Numbered from the stretch's first letter, positions 16,357 through 25,022 are shown. The stretch is DNA of 64,000 bases from Pseudomonas sp. SCB32 (GCF_009189165.1 NZ_CP045118.1:2542001-2606000); one strand, 5' to 3'. The notes: generated by a model from the sequence alone, not told the origin. Translations and numbers: made by a program.

Positions 16357-17332
16357 GTAGGGCGGATAACGCCTAAGGCGTTATCCGCCGTATCGGGGGT
16401 TAGGTGTTCCTGCGCCGCTTTAGCGTGTTTTGATGTATTGGGTTTCGCCCCCTCGGGCGAGTTACTTTCTCAAACTGCGGATGGCCGCCCCACAGAAAGT
16501 AACCAAAGGTCTTTGCCCCATCATCCGGCCCCGGCTTCGCCGGGGTTCCCTCCTTCCATCGAAGTTTCAGGGGCCCGCGCTGACGGGCCATCCCTGGCCC
16601 GACAGCGCTCTCGCGGCATCCATGCCGCTCAACCCCTGAAACTCCGATTCCACTCGGCCTCCTGAAGGGGCGCTCGGAGTGCGCGGATATTTCTCTGGAA
16701 GTCTTAGAGAGCCAGAGCCAGAGCCAGAGCGACGCTGCGCTCCCGTAGGAGCGGACCTTGTCCGCGAAATCCGTAGCGGATGGCTCCTCTCGTACAGGGG
16801 AATGCCAACGCATCGCGCCTACGTAGGAGCTGACTCCGTTCGCGATGCTTGTGTAGGGCGAATAACGCGCAGCGTTATCCGCCTTGATGGGTTTCGCTTC
16901 GCTCTACGCCATCCTACGAAGAGCCTCCACAGTTTCAAGCGCGCGCAGAGTCCCGTCAGGAGGCCGAGTGGAGGTATTGCGCAGAGGGGCGAACGGCATG
17001 GATGCCGCGAGAGGACTAGGCGTCCCCGCTAAAGGGCCACGGATGGCCCTTGTACGCCGATCCTCGGAGCGATACCGGAAGGAGGGAAACGGAGCGCAGC
17101 GTAGTAACAGCCGAAGGCTGGCCCGAAGGGTGAGCGCAGCGAATCAGTCCGGCGAAGCCGGGGCCGGATGTCGGGACGAGACCTTTTGGTTCCTTTTGTG
17201 AGGGCGGCTATCCGACGTTTGACAAAAGGGACTCGCCCGAGGGGGCGAAACAAAAAGTCCCAGCACACGCCGAAGCGGCGCGGAAACACCGAACAAGACT
17301 TCGGATAACGCTTGAGGCCTTATGCGCCCTAC
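16357..17332. repeat. Long imperfect inverted repeat in the fadD3-cysNC gap
   Basis: The left arm (about 16357-16680) and the right arm (about 16935-17332) are reverse complements over several hundred bases with many substitutions. Shared landmarks are GTAGGGCGGATAACGC against CGTAGGGCGCATAAGGC read backwards, TTTCGCCCCCTCGGGCGAG in both, CATCCGGCCCCGGCTTCGCC in both, and CACTCGGCCTCCTGA facing the centre. The intervening ~250 bases hold half copies of repeat families A and B. No open frame here looks like a real protein. The block lies between two convergent operons; the whole 16.14-17.34 kb gap is repeat sequence rather than genes. Confidence 0.7.
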
Positions 17333-17338
17333 GAAATA

Positions 17339-17371
17339 CAAAAAGGCCCGCCCCCAGTGAAGGGGCGGGCC
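17339..17371 (-). terminator. Rho-independent terminator after cysNC
   Basis: Read leftward, GGCCCGCCCC pairs perfectly with GGGGCGGGCC across a 7-nt loop and is followed by TTTTTG. It lies 20 bases past the cysNC stop. Confidence 0.88.
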
Positions 17372-17391
17372 CTGGTGCTTTACCGCTCCAA

Positions 17392-19284
17392 TCAACCCTT
17401 CAACAACATCTCCACGATCCGCTCCGCAGCCACCTCCGCCGATTCATGGCGGGTGTCGACGCGAATCTCCGGGCTCAGCGGCGCCTCGTACGGCGAGTCG
17501 ATGCCGGTGAAGTTCTTCAGCTCACCACGCCGGGCCTTCTGGTACAGCCCCTTGGGATCGCGCTCTTCGGCCAGGCTCAGCGGCGTGTCGACGAAGATCT
17601 CCAGGAAGTTGCCTTCGCCGGCCAGGTTGCGCGCCATGTCGCGTTCGGCGCGGAACGGCGAGATGAAGGACACCAGGGTGATCAGCCCGGCATCGAGCAT
17701 CAGCCTCGCCACTTCGGCCACGCGGCGGATGTTCTCCACGCGGTCGGCCTCGGTGAAGCCCAGGTCGCGGTTCAGGCCGTGGCGCACGTTGTCGCCGTCG
17801 AGCAGGTAGGTGTGCCGGCCGAGGGCGTGCAGCTTGCGCTCCACCAGGTTGGCAATGGTCGACTTGCCGGCCCCGGACAGCCCGGTGAACCACAGCACCC
17901 GTGGCGTCTGGCCCTTGAGCGCGGCATGGGCCTCGCGGTTCACGTCGATGGCCTGCCAGTGCACGTTCTGCGCGCGGCGCAGGGCGAAGTGCAGCATGCC
18001 GGCGCCGACGGTGCGGTTGCTCAGCCGGTCGATGACGATGAAGCCACCGGTGTCGCGGTTGTCGGCATAGGCATCGAAGGCGATCGGGCGGTCCAGGTTG
18101 AGGTTGCACACGCCGATCTCGTTCAGCTCCAGGGTGCGCGCGGCCAGGTGTTCCAGGCTGTTCACGTCGACCCGGTGCTTGAGGCTGGTGCAGCTCATGC
18201 CGACGGTGCGGGTGCCGATCTTCATCAGGTAGGGGCGGCCGGGCAGCAGGGCGTCCTCGTCCATCCATACCAGGGTCGCTTCGAACTGGTCGGCCACTTC
18301 CGCCGGGGCGTCGGCCAGGGTGATCAGGTCGCCACGGCTGATGTCGATCTCGTCTTCCAGGGTCAGGGTCACCGCCTGGCCGCAGACGGCTTCCTGCTGC
18401 TGGCCGGCGGTACCAAGGATGCCGCTGACCACGCTCTGCTGGCCCGAAGGCAGCACGCGGATACGCTCGCCGACGCGGATGCCGCCGGCGGCGATATTGC
18501 CGCTGAACCCCCGGAAGTCCAGGTTCGGCCGGTTCACCCATTGCACCGGCAGGCGGAACGCCGCCTGGCTCTGCCGCGACTCTTCCAGCGGCACGTTTTC
18601 CAGGTACTGCAGCAGGCTCGGTCCCTGGTACCAGGGTGTGTTCGGGCTGGCTTCGAGCATGTTGTCGCCGCGCAGCGCCGAGAGCGGGATGCACTGGATG
18701 TCGTCGAGGCCGATCTGCGCGGCGAAGGCGCGGTAGTCGCGCTCGATACGCTCGAAGACCTCCTGCGAGTACTCCATCAGGTCGAGCTTGTTGATCGCCA
18801 GCACCACCTTGCGGATGCCCAGCAGGGACACCAGGTAGCTGTGCCGACGGGTCTGCACCAGCAGGCCCTGGCGGGCGTCGACCAGGATCACCGCGAGGTC
18901 GGCGGTGGAGGCGCCGGTGACCATGTTGCGGGTGTACTGCTCGTGGCCGGGGGTGTCGGCGACGATGAACTTGCGCTTGTCGGTGGCGAAGAAGCGGTAG
19001 GCCACGTCGATGGTGATGCCCTGTTCGCGCTCGGCGGCCAGGCCGTCCACCAGCAGGGCGAAGTCCAGTTCCTCGCCCTGGGTGCCGAGCTTCTTCGAGT
19101 CGGCCTCCAACTGGCCGAGCTGGTCCTCGAAGAGCACCTTGGATTCGTAGAGCAGGCGGCCGATCAGGGTGCTCTTGCCGTCGTCGACGCTGCCACAGGT
19201 GATGAAGCGCAGCAGTTGCTTGTGCTGTTGCTGGGCCAGGTAGGCGCCGAGGTCGTCTCGTGCCGATTGGGTGATGGCGTTCAT
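17392..19284 (-). CDS. cysNC: Bifunctional sulfate adenylyltransferase GTPase subunit / APS kinase (CysNC)
   Basis: A 630-residue fusion. Residues ~20-440 are the CysN GTPase, with P-loop GSVDDGKST (31-39), [17 protein letters not shown] and EF-Tu-like beta-barrels. Residues ~466-630 are APS kinase, with P-loop GLSGAGKST (468-476), the [10 protein letters not shown] motif, [10 protein letters not shown] and KGLYQKAR. With CysD it makes APS from ATP and sulfate at the cost of GTP, then phosphorylates APS to PAPS, the sulfonate donor. Its start shares one base with the cysD stop (TGATG), implying translational coupling. The placement beside a sulfotransferase and under the cluster operator is unusual for an assimilation gene. 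Confidence 0.96.
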   Translation of the reverse strand: MNAITQSARDDLGAYLAQQQHKQLLRFITCGSVDDGKSTLIGRLLYESKVLFEDQLGQLEADSKKLGTQGEELDFALLVDGLAAEREQGITIDVAYRFFATDKRKFIVADTPGHEQYTRNMVTGASTADLAVILVDARQGLLVQTRRHSYLVSLLGIRKVVLAINKLDLMEYSQEVFERIERDYRAFAAQIGLDDIQCIPLSALRGDNMLEASPNTPWYQGPSLLQYLENVPLEESRQSQAAFRLPVQWVNRPNLDFRGFSGNIAAGGIRVGERIRVLPSGQQSVVSGILGTAGQQQEAVCGQAVTLTLEDEIDISRGDLITLADAPAEVADQFEATLVWMDEDALLPGRPYLMKIGTRTVGMSCTSLKHRVDVNSLEHLAARTLELNEIGVCNLNLDRPIAFDAYADNRDTGGFIVIDRLSNRTVGAGMLHFALRRAQNVHWQAIDVNREAHAALKGQTPRVLWFTGLSGAGKSTIANLVERKLHALGRHTYLLDGDNVRHGLNRDLGFTEADRVENIRRVAEVARLMLDAGLITLVSFISPFRAERDMARNLAGEGNFLEIFVDTPLSLAEERDPKGLYQKARRGELKNFTGIDSPYEAPLSPEIRVDTRHESAEVAAERIVEMLLKG

Positions 19285-20180
19285 CAGAAGTAGCCCTCTT
19301 GTTTCTTCTTCTCCATGGAGCCGGCCGAGTCGCTGTCGATCAGGCGGCCCTGGCGTTCGGAGGTGCGGCTGACGAGCATCTCCTGGATGATCGCCGGCAG
19401 GTCGTCGGCGTCGCTGTCGATGGCACCGGTGAGCGGGTAGCAGCCCAGGGTGCGGAAGCGCACCTTGCGCAGTTCCGGGGTTTCCCCGTCGCGCAGCGGC
19501 AGGCGCTCGTCGTCGACCATGATCAGGGTGCCGTCACGGCGCACGACCGGGCGCTCCTTGGCGAAATACAGCGGCACGATGGGAATCTGTTCCAGGTAGA
19601 TGTATTGCCAGATGTCCAGCTCGGTCCAGTTCGACAGCGGGAAGACCCGCAGGCTTTCGCCCTTGCGTTTACGAGTGTTGTACAGGCTCCAGAGTTCCGG
19701 ACGCTGCTGCTTGGGGTCCCAGCGGTGCTGCTCGGAACGGATCGAGAACACCCGCTCCTTGGCCCGCGATTTCTCCTCGTCGCGGCGTGCGCCGCCGAAG
19801 GCCGCGTCGAAGCCGTGGTGATCCAGCGCCTGCTTCAGGCCCTGGGTCTTCCAGATGTCGGTGTGCAGCGCCGAGCCGTGCTCGAAGGGGTTGATGCCAC
19901 GCTCCACGCCCTCGGGGTTGACGTGCACCAGCAGCTCCAGGCCCAGGCGCTTGGCGGTCTGGTCGCGGAAGTCGATCATCTCGCGGAATTTCCAGGTGGT
20001 GTCCACGTGGAGCAGCGGGAAGGGCGGCTTGCCGGGGGCGAAGGCCTTCATCGCCAGGTGCAGCATCACTGCGCTGTCCTTGCCGATGGAGTAGAGCATC
20101 ACCGGGTTTTCACACTCGGCGACCACTTCGCGGATGATCTGGATGCTTTCCGCTTCCAGCCGTTGCAGATGACTCAACAT
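19284..20180 (-). CDS. cysD: Sulfate adenylyltransferase subunit 2 (CysD)
   Basis: A 298-residue ATP sulfurylase small subunit of the PP-loop family. [17 protein letters not shown] is the ATP-pyrophosphatase loop, and the [43 protein letters not shown] and [15 protein letters not shown] segments are diagnostic. It adenylates sulfate to APS, driven by the CysN GTPase encoded immediately downstream. GAGGTAAC lies just before the ATG. An operator-like palindrome (20255-20272) lies 75 bases upstream, and the SRPBCC gene on the same strand may be co-transcribed. Confidence 0.96.
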   Translation of the reverse strand: MLSHLQRLEAESIQIIREVVAECENPVMLYSIGKDSAVMLHLAMKAFAPGKPPFPLLHVDTTWKFREMIDFRDQTAKRLGLELLVHVNPEGVERGINPFEHGSALHTDIWKTQGLKQALDHHGFDAAFGGARRDEEKSRAKERVFSIRSEQHRWDPKQQRPELWSLYNTRKRKGESLRVFPLSNWTELDIWQYIYLEQIPIVPLYFAKERPVVRRDGTLIMVDDERLPLRDGETPELRKVRFRTLGCYPLTGAIDSDADDLPAIIQEMLVSRTSERQGRLIDSDSAGSMEKKKQEGYF

Positions 20181-20254
20181 CAGTTACCTCCTCGTGTCTT
20201 GCCGTCCTCGGGGTCGGCGTGACATCACGGTAGGTAATGCGCCGTCGCGGGTTC

Positions 20255-20272
20255 TTCGTCCGAGCGGACGAA
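20255..20272 (-). promoter_or_regulatory. Cluster-type operator before cysD
   Basis: TTCGTCC and GGACGAA form a palindrome around a two-base centre. The hexamer at the standard 21-nt spacing (CTACCG) is a poor -10 box, so the site may be a regulator site within an SRPBCC-cysD-cysNC transcript rather than a separate promoter. A larger CGTCGCGG/CCGCGACG stem encloses it and could also act as a hairpin. Confidence 0.5.
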
Positions 20273-20291
20273 AAAACCGCGACGACCCGAC

Positions 20292-20762
20292 TCAGGCCGA
20301 CGTCCCGTGCAATGCCTCGGCGTGGGCCTTGAGCGCCAGGGCCACGGCGTCGAAGCCCTGCTTGACCCAGGGACCGTGGTTGGCCATGACCTGATCGGCG
20401 GTAGGGCCGAGGAATTGGTCGGTGGTCTGGTAACGACAGCTGCGCGGGCCGGTCGGTTCGATGATCTGTTCGCGGCGCGCGGCGTCCGGGTTGTCGGCGC
20501 TGGCGATCATTTCCCAGGCGAGCAGGCGGTGTGGCTCGAAGTCGGCCAGGTGCTCGACCACGTGCAGCAGCTCGCCGGGGCGAGTCGGGTCGGGCAGGAA
20601 CAGGTTGACCGGCTCGCCCAGACGCAGGCTCGATTCCACCTTGACGGTGTAGGGGTTCCACTGCGGGTAGCTCGGCAGGTCGACCAGGATCGACCAGACC
20701 AGTTCGGCGGGCGCCGCGATCTCCACGCTCAGCGAGCGCACCAGGTTCTTCTCTGTGCTCAT
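20292..20762 (-). CDS. SRPBCC-family (START/Bet v1-like) protein of unknown substrate
   Basis: A 156-residue single-domain protein with the helix-grip pattern of the polyketide cyclase/SRPBCC family: an opening VEIAAPAELVWSILVDLPSYPQWNPYTVKVE, a central strand pair (HRLLAWEMIA) and the long C-terminal helix HGPWVKQGFDAVALALKAHAEAL. Such folds bind hydrophobic ligands in a deep cavity and may be catalytic or carriers. It is divergent from the DUF1214-sulfotransferase unit; the shared palindrome at 20842-20857 has a GAGTAT hexamer placed for leftward transcription. Its partnership with PAPS synthesis on one side and sulfotransferase on the other makes a role on the sulfonated steroid plausible but unproven. 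Confidence 0.75.
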   Translation of the reverse strand: MSTEKNLVRSLSVEIAAPAELVWSILVDLPSYPQWNPYTVKVESSLRLGEPVNLFLPDPTRPGELLHVVEHLADFEPHRLLAWEMIASADNPDAARREQIIEPTGPRSCRYQTTDQFLGPTADQVMANHGPWVKQGFDAVALALKAHAEALHGTSA

Positions 20763-20840
20763 GGGAGTCTTCCTCCAGACGTACGCATCGCACCGCGCGA
20801 CGCGTCAGAGTCGATACTCGGCGCAAGCGTCTTCGCGCTC

Positions 20841-20858
20841 CTCGTCCGCTCGGACGAA
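20841..20858. promoter_or_regulatory. Bidirectional cluster operator between the two halves of the sulfonation module
   Basis: TCGTCCG-CT-CGGACGA is a perfect 7-bp inverted repeat. Rightward, CTAAGG/TAAGGT lies 21-22 nt beyond it and the DUF1214 start at 20915. Leftward, GAGTAT lies exactly 21 nt beyond it and the SRPBCC start at 20762. One regulator could therefore activate both directions. Confidence 0.65.
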
Positions 20859-20914
20859 GAATCCGTAACCGGCTCCTCCCTAAGGTCTGTACAGGCCCAC
20901 TGGAGGAGACCGAA

Positions 20915-22027
20915 ATGCCCACCGACAGGATCGAACAAGAGGTCATCAGCGGCGAAAGCTGGAACCTCTTCTGCGAACAACTGCGCCGCAGCGGCGAACA
21001 GATACTCCGCGCCGAGGCGCCCGCCGACGGGCAGACCCGCGCCGAAGGCTTCCGCTACCTGACCCGCCTGCTGCGCATCGCCCTGGAAATGCACCTGGAG
21101 TTCGCCGACCCGGACTTCCCCGGCTTCATCACGCCCTCCCACGAGACGGCGAAGATCGGCGCCGACAACCCGGACAACCTGTACCGCTACGCCCGCCTCA
21201 ACGGTGAGCACCAGTACCGCGTCAGCGGCAGCCGGGGCAGCGTGTTCTACCTCAGCTTCGGCACCCAGAAGGGCGGCTACGAGACCGACGGCAAGATGAT
21301 CCAGACCGGTTTCATCGACGCCAGCCAGCTGGAGATCGATGCCGACGGCAACTTCGAGATCATCCTCAGCCAGCATCGTCCTGCCAGCGGCAACTGGCTG
21401 CCGATGGAGGCTACGAGCAACGCGCTGGTGGTACGCCAGACCTTCCTCGACCGCGGCGCCGAGCAACCGGCGCAACTGCGCATCGAGCGGCTGGACGGCG
21501 CCCAGGCACCGGAGCCGCTGAGCCCGCAGCGCCTGCAGCAGGGGCTGACCCGCGCCGCCTCGTTCGTCGAAGGCACCGCGCGGTTGTTCGCCGACTGGGC
21601 CCAGGGCTACCAGACCCACGCCAACCAGCTGCCGCTGGCGGACCAGGCGCTGTGCCAGTCGGTCGGCGGCGACCCGAACATCCTCTACTACCACTCCTAC
21701 TGGGCACTGGCCGACGACGAGGCGCTGGTGATCGACGTGGAGCAGGTACCGGAGTGCGACTTCTGGAACCTGCAGATCAACAACTACTGGATGGAATCGC
21801 TGGACTACCGCTACCACCGCATCTGCCTGAACAAGCATTCGGCGCAGCTGGACGGGAAGGGTGGCGTACGCATGGTCCTCAGCGCCCGCGATCCGGGCCT
21901 GCCCAACTGGCTGGAAACCGCCGGCCATCCCAACGGCACCCTCTGTCTGCGCTGGGTTGGCGCGAAGCAGCCGGTGCACCCGACCACCCGCGTGCTCAAG
22001 CTCGCTGAACTCAAGGATCTGCTGTGA
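20915..22027 (+). CDS. DUF1214-domain protein adjacent to sulfotransferase
   Basis: A 370-residue cytosolic protein with no signal peptide. The C-terminal half carries the DUF1214 pattern (YYHSYWALADDEALVIDVEQVPECDFWNLQINNYWMES, then NGTLCLRW close to the end); the N-terminal half is helical (AEGFRYLTRLLRIALEMHLEF) followed by beta-rich sequence (GSRGSVFYLSFGTQKGGY). Nothing catalytic is established for this family. It is translationally coupled to the sulfotransferase (TGATG) and is the first gene after the divergent operator, so it probably works on the same substrate. The start has GGAG about eight bases upstream. Confidence 0.75.
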   Translation: MPTDRIEQEVISGESWNLFCEQLRRSGEQILRAEAPADGQTRAEGFRYLTRLLRIALEMHLEFADPDFPGFITPSHETAKIGADNPDNLYRYARLNGEHQYRVSGSRGSVFYLSFGTQKGGYETDGKMIQTGFIDASQLEIDADGNFEIILSQHRPASGNWLPMEATSNALVVRQTFLDRGAEQPAQLRIERLDGAQAPEPLSPQRLQQGLTRAASFVEGTARLFADWAQGYQTHANQLPLADQALCQSVGGDPNILYYHSYWALADDEALVIDVEQVPECDFWNLQINNYWMESLDYRYHRICLNKHSAQLDGKGGVRMVLSARDPGLPNWLETAGHPNGTLCLRWVGAKQPVHPTTRVLKLAELKDLL

Positions 22028-23190
22028 TGGACGATTTCTCCGCTAAAGCCCTGCTGGCCGAAGCCAGCGCCCGCGCTGGCGGCCTCGATGACTTCGGCGA
22101 GGGCGACTTCCGCGCGGCGCTGGACGTGCTCGCCGTCGCCCTGCGCGACGAGGCCAAGCTCTCCGCCCAGGGCCGCGCGCTGCTGCGCGAGAAGCTGCTG
22201 GCGCAGCTGGGCAACCGCCTGGTACTGGAGGATTACTGCAAGCGCCATCCGGAAATCCTCGAGCAGCCCATCGACGACCCGCTGGTGATCGTCGGCCTGC
22301 CGCGTACCGGCACCACATTGCTGCAGCGCACCCTGGCGGTGGACCCGCAGTTCAGCAAGGCGCAGTGGTGGGAAACCCGCTACCCGGCGCCGCTGCCGGG
22401 CGAGGCGGTGGAGCAGCCGAGCCAGCGCATCGAGCGGGCGCGCAAGGAAGTGGCGGGGATGATCGAGTTCCTGCCGCAGCTGCTGACCATCCACCCGCTG
22501 GACGCCGAGCAGCCGGACGAGGAATTCATGCTCATGGAGCATTCCTTCCTCTGCGCCATGGACTCCTACGTCAACGTGCCGGGCTACACCGCCTGGCTCG
22601 ATCGCCAGGACCAGGCCCAGGTCTACCGCTACCTGAAGAAGACCCTGCAGTTCCTGCAGTGGCAGCAGCAGCGCCGGGGCATCGCGCCGGGACGCCGCTG
22701 GCTGCTGAAGAGCCCGCAGCACCTGCACACCGTGGAACTGCTGTTCGAGGTCTTCCCCCGTGCCCAGGTGGTGCTGACCCACCGCGACCCGGGCAAGACC
22801 ATCCCGTCCCTGGCCAGCTTCATCCATACCCTCTGGCAGCTCTACAGCGAGCAGGTGGACGCCCGCGCCGTCGGCGGCCAGTGGAACCAGCGCATGGCCC
22901 GCGCCCTGCATCACACCATGCAGGCGCGTGACGACCTGCCCGCCGGCCGCTTCCTCGACGTGCGATTCGAGGACACCCTGAGCGACCCGCTCGGCGTGGT
23001 CGAGCGCATCTACGCCTTCGCCGGCCTCGAGCTGACGCCGGACTGCCGCGCCGCCATGCAGCGCTGGTTGGCCGACAACGGCCGCGAGAAACGCGCCGCC
23101 CACCAGTACAGCGCCGAACAGTTCGGTCTCGACGAGGCCACTTTCGAGCGCGACTACGCCGACTACCGCCGCCGGCATATCCAGGCCTGA
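22027..23190 (+). CDS. PAPS-dependent sulfotransferase (Sulfotransfer_3 type)
   Basis: A 387-residue cytosolic protein. Residues 90-97 (GLPRTGTT) form the 5'-phosphosulfate-binding loop, and THRDPGKTIPS with Arg253 and Ser261 forms the 3'-phosphate-binding motif of PAPS sulfotransferases. An SPQHLHTVELL segment between them is also family-typical, and an N-terminal ~85-residue helical region precedes the core. It should move a sulfonate from PAPS to a hydroxyl (or amine) of a small molecule. It is coupled to DUF1214 and lies in the unit divergent from cysD-cysNC, which makes PAPS. The acceptor is unknown; a steroid hydroxyl or a ring-opened intermediate is the obvious guess. The ATG at 22027 is preferred to a GTG one codon earlier. 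Confidence 0.88.
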   Translation: MDDFSAKALLAEASARAGGLDDFGEGDFRAALDVLAVALRDEAKLSAQGRALLREKLLAQLGNRLVLEDYCKRHPEILEQPIDDPLVIVGLPRTGTTLLQRTLAVDPQFSKAQWWETRYPAPLPGEAVEQPSQRIERARKEVAGMIEFLPQLLTIHPLDAEQPDEEFMLMEHSFLCAMDSYVNVPGYTAWLDRQDQAQVYRYLKKTLQFLQWQQQRRGIAPGRRWLLKSPQHLHTVELLFEVFPRAQVVLTHRDPGKTIPSLASFIHTLWQLYSEQVDARAVGGQWNQRMARALHHTMQARDDLPAGRFLDVRFEDTLSDPLGVVERIYAFAGLELTPDCRAAMQRWLADNGREKRAAHQYSAEQFGLDEATFERDYADYRRRHIQA

Positions 23191-23216
23191 GCCGCCAAAC
23201 ACAGGAGAGATTCCCC

Positions 23217-24005
23217 ATGCTGCTGAAAGACAAGGTCGTGATGATTTCCGGCATCGGTCCGGGGCTGGGCATCAAGCTGGCCCTGGAAGCCGCCCGCGAA
23301 GGCGCGCGCGCCCTGGCCATCGGTGCGCGCAGCGAAGCGCGGCTGATCGAGGCGCAGGAGCGCATCCACGCCATCGCCCCCGATTGCGAAGTGCTGCGCC
23401 TGCCCACCGACATTACCGATCCCGCCGCCTGCAACGATTTCGCCCAGGCTACGGTGGCGCGTTTTGGGCGCATCGACGCGCTGATCAACAGCGCCTTCTC
23501 CCACGGTGGTTTCCAGGCCGTGGAGGAGGGCGACAACGACCCGCTGCGCGAGGCCCTGGAGGTCAACCTGTTCGGCTCGCTGAACATGAGTCGCGCGGTA
23601 CTGCCGGCCATGCAGGCGCAGCGCGCCGGCGCCATCGTCATGATCAACACCCTCGGCGTGCGCAAGCCCTACCAGGGCGGCGCCGCCTACTCGGCGTCCA
23701 AGGCCGCGCTGGCGGCTTCGGTGCGCTACCTGGCGGCGGAACAGGCGGTGCACGGCCTGCGGGTCAACGCCCTGTCCTGCGGCTGGATGTGGGGCGAGCC
23801 GGTGCAGGCGGTGGTGCGCCAGACCGCCGCTGCCCGTGGCGTCAGCGAGGAGCAGGTGCGCGCCGAATTCAGCGCCGGCATTCCCGGCGGGCGCATGCGC
23901 ACTGACGAGGAATGTGCCCGTGCGGCGCTGTTCCTCGCCTCGGACTACTCCAGCGCGATCAATGGCGCGCAACTCGACGCCAATGGCGGCGAGCTGATGG
24001 CCTGA
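23217..24005 (+). CDS. Atypical SDR of the sulfotransferase operon
   Basis: A 262-residue Rossmann protein of the short-chain dehydrogenase family with SGIGPGLG (11-18) as the cofactor loop and YSASK (Tyr159, Lys163). Two usual landmarks are altered: NNAG is replaced by NSAF (91-94), and the usual catalytic Ser position, 13 before the Tyr, falls on Thr145/Leu146 in a VMINTLGVRK stretch. The C-terminus (FLASDYSSAINGAQLDANGGE) is normal. It may still be a dehydrogenase with Thr as catalytic residue, or a divergent enzyme. An AGGAGA site precedes the ATG. Its neighbours link it to the sulfonated substrate. Confidence 0.78.
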   Translation: MLLKDKVVMISGIGPGLGIKLALEAAREGARALAIGARSEARLIEAQERIHAIAPDCEVLRLPTDITDPAACNDFAQATVARFGRIDALINSAFSHGGFQAVEEGDNDPLREALEVNLFGSLNMSRAVLPAMQAQRAGAIVMINTLGVRKPYQGGAAYSASKAALAASVRYLAAEQAVHGLRVNALSCGWMWGEPVQAVVRQTAAARGVSEEQVRAEFSAGIPGGRMRTDEECARAALFLASDYSSAINGAQLDANGGELMA

Positions 24006-24014
24006 GGAACGGAC

Positions 24015-25022
24015 ATGAGCCTGATCGACCACTGCGCCTTCAACGGCGACGCCGACGGCCTCTGTGCCCTGCAACAGCTGCGCCTGGCCGGGGAGCTGGA
24101 CGCGGGCGTGAAGCTGGTCAGCGGGGTGAAGCGCGACATCGACCTGCTGCGCCGGGTACAGGCCGGGGCCGGCGAGCGGGTGACAGTGCTGGACATCTCC
24201 CACGCGCAGAACCACGCCGACACCCGGCGCCTGCTGGAGGCCGGTGCCGCCTTGCGCTACTTCGACCACCACCACGCCGGCGAGCTGCCGACGCATGCGG
24301 CCTTCGAGTCCTTCATCGATACCGCTGCCGACGTCTGCACCAGCATCCTGGTCGACCGTTACCTCGACGGCCGCTTCCACCGCTGGGCGGTAGCGGCGGC
24401 CTTCGGCGACGGCCTGGCCGGCCCGGCGCGCGCCCTGGCGCAGCGGCATGACCTGGCCGCCGACGATGTGACGGCACTGGAGGAACTGGGCCTGTTGCTG
24501 AACTACAACGCCTACGGCGAAAGCCTGGCCGACCTGCACTTCGATCCCCAGGTGCTGGCGGCCGAGCTGCTGCCTTACGAAAACCCGCTGGAATTCATCC
24601 GCGACAGCCCCAGCTTCACCACCCTGCGCGCGGCCCACGCCACCGACATGGCGGCCGCCCAGGGCCAGAGCCCCTGGCGCAAGGGGCCGGGCGCGCTGCT
24701 CTACCGCCTGCCCACCGAGGCCTGGGCGCGGAGGGTGAGTGGGGTGCTGGCCAACCAGCTGGCGAGCCGCGAGCCGCAGCGGGCCATCGGCCTGCTCAGC
24801 GCCAAGGCCGAGGGCGGTTGGCTGTTCAGCCTGCGCGTGCCGGCGGGCGCGGCGCTGGCGGCGGATGCCTTCTGCCGTGGCTTCCCCACCGGTGGTGGGC
24901 GGGCTCGCGCGGCCGGCATCAATCATCTCGACGACGATCAACTGGACGAACTGGCCAGCCGCCTGCTGGCCAGCTATCCGCAACAGGCGGCGCAGGCCGC
25001 CACCCTGGAGGCAAGTGCATGA
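24015..25022 (+). CDS. DHH-family phosphoesterase, candidate PAP phosphatase
   Basis: A 335-residue DHH/DHHA1 protein. Metal-binding motifs are in order: NGDADG (10-15), VLDISHA with Asp60, FDHHHAG with DHHH at 84-87, and FGDG with Asp132. A DHHA1-like C-terminus has GGGRARAAG in place of the more common GGGH. Family members of the NrnA/Orn-like group dephosphorylate 3'-phosphoadenosine 5'-phosphate (PAP) and degrade short RNAs; others act on cyclic dinucleotides. PAP is the by-product of sulfotransferases, and the gene lies two genes downstream of one in the same operon, so PAP removal is the attractive inference. It overlaps the next gene by ATGA. Confidence 0.82.
   Translation: MSLIDHCAFNGDADGLCALQQLRLAGELDAGVKLVSGVKRDIDLLRRVQAGAGERVTVLDISHAQNHADTRRLLEAGAALRYFDHHHAGELPTHAAFESFIDTAADVCTSILVDRYLDGRFHRWAVAAAFGDGLAGPARALAQRHDLAADDVTALEELGLLLNYNAYGESLADLHFDPQVLAAELLPYENPLEFIRDSPSFTTLRAAHATDMAAAQGQSPWRKGPGALLYRLPTEAWARRVSGVLANQLASREPQRAIGLLSAKAEGGWLFSLRVPAGAALAADAFCRGFPTGGGRARAAGINHLDDDQLDELASRLLASYPQQAAQAATLEASA

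Noticed and set aside
16342..17395. Several overlapping open frames in the 16.3-17.4 kb gap
   Set aside because: They translate palindromic and inverted repeat sequence, differ between repeat copies, and lack ribosome sites.
13901..18694. Other long alternative-frame products over SDR, fadD3 and cysNC
   Set aside because: Arg/Pro/Ala-rich translations typical of wrong frames in high-GC genes; the true frames carry complete catalytic motifs.
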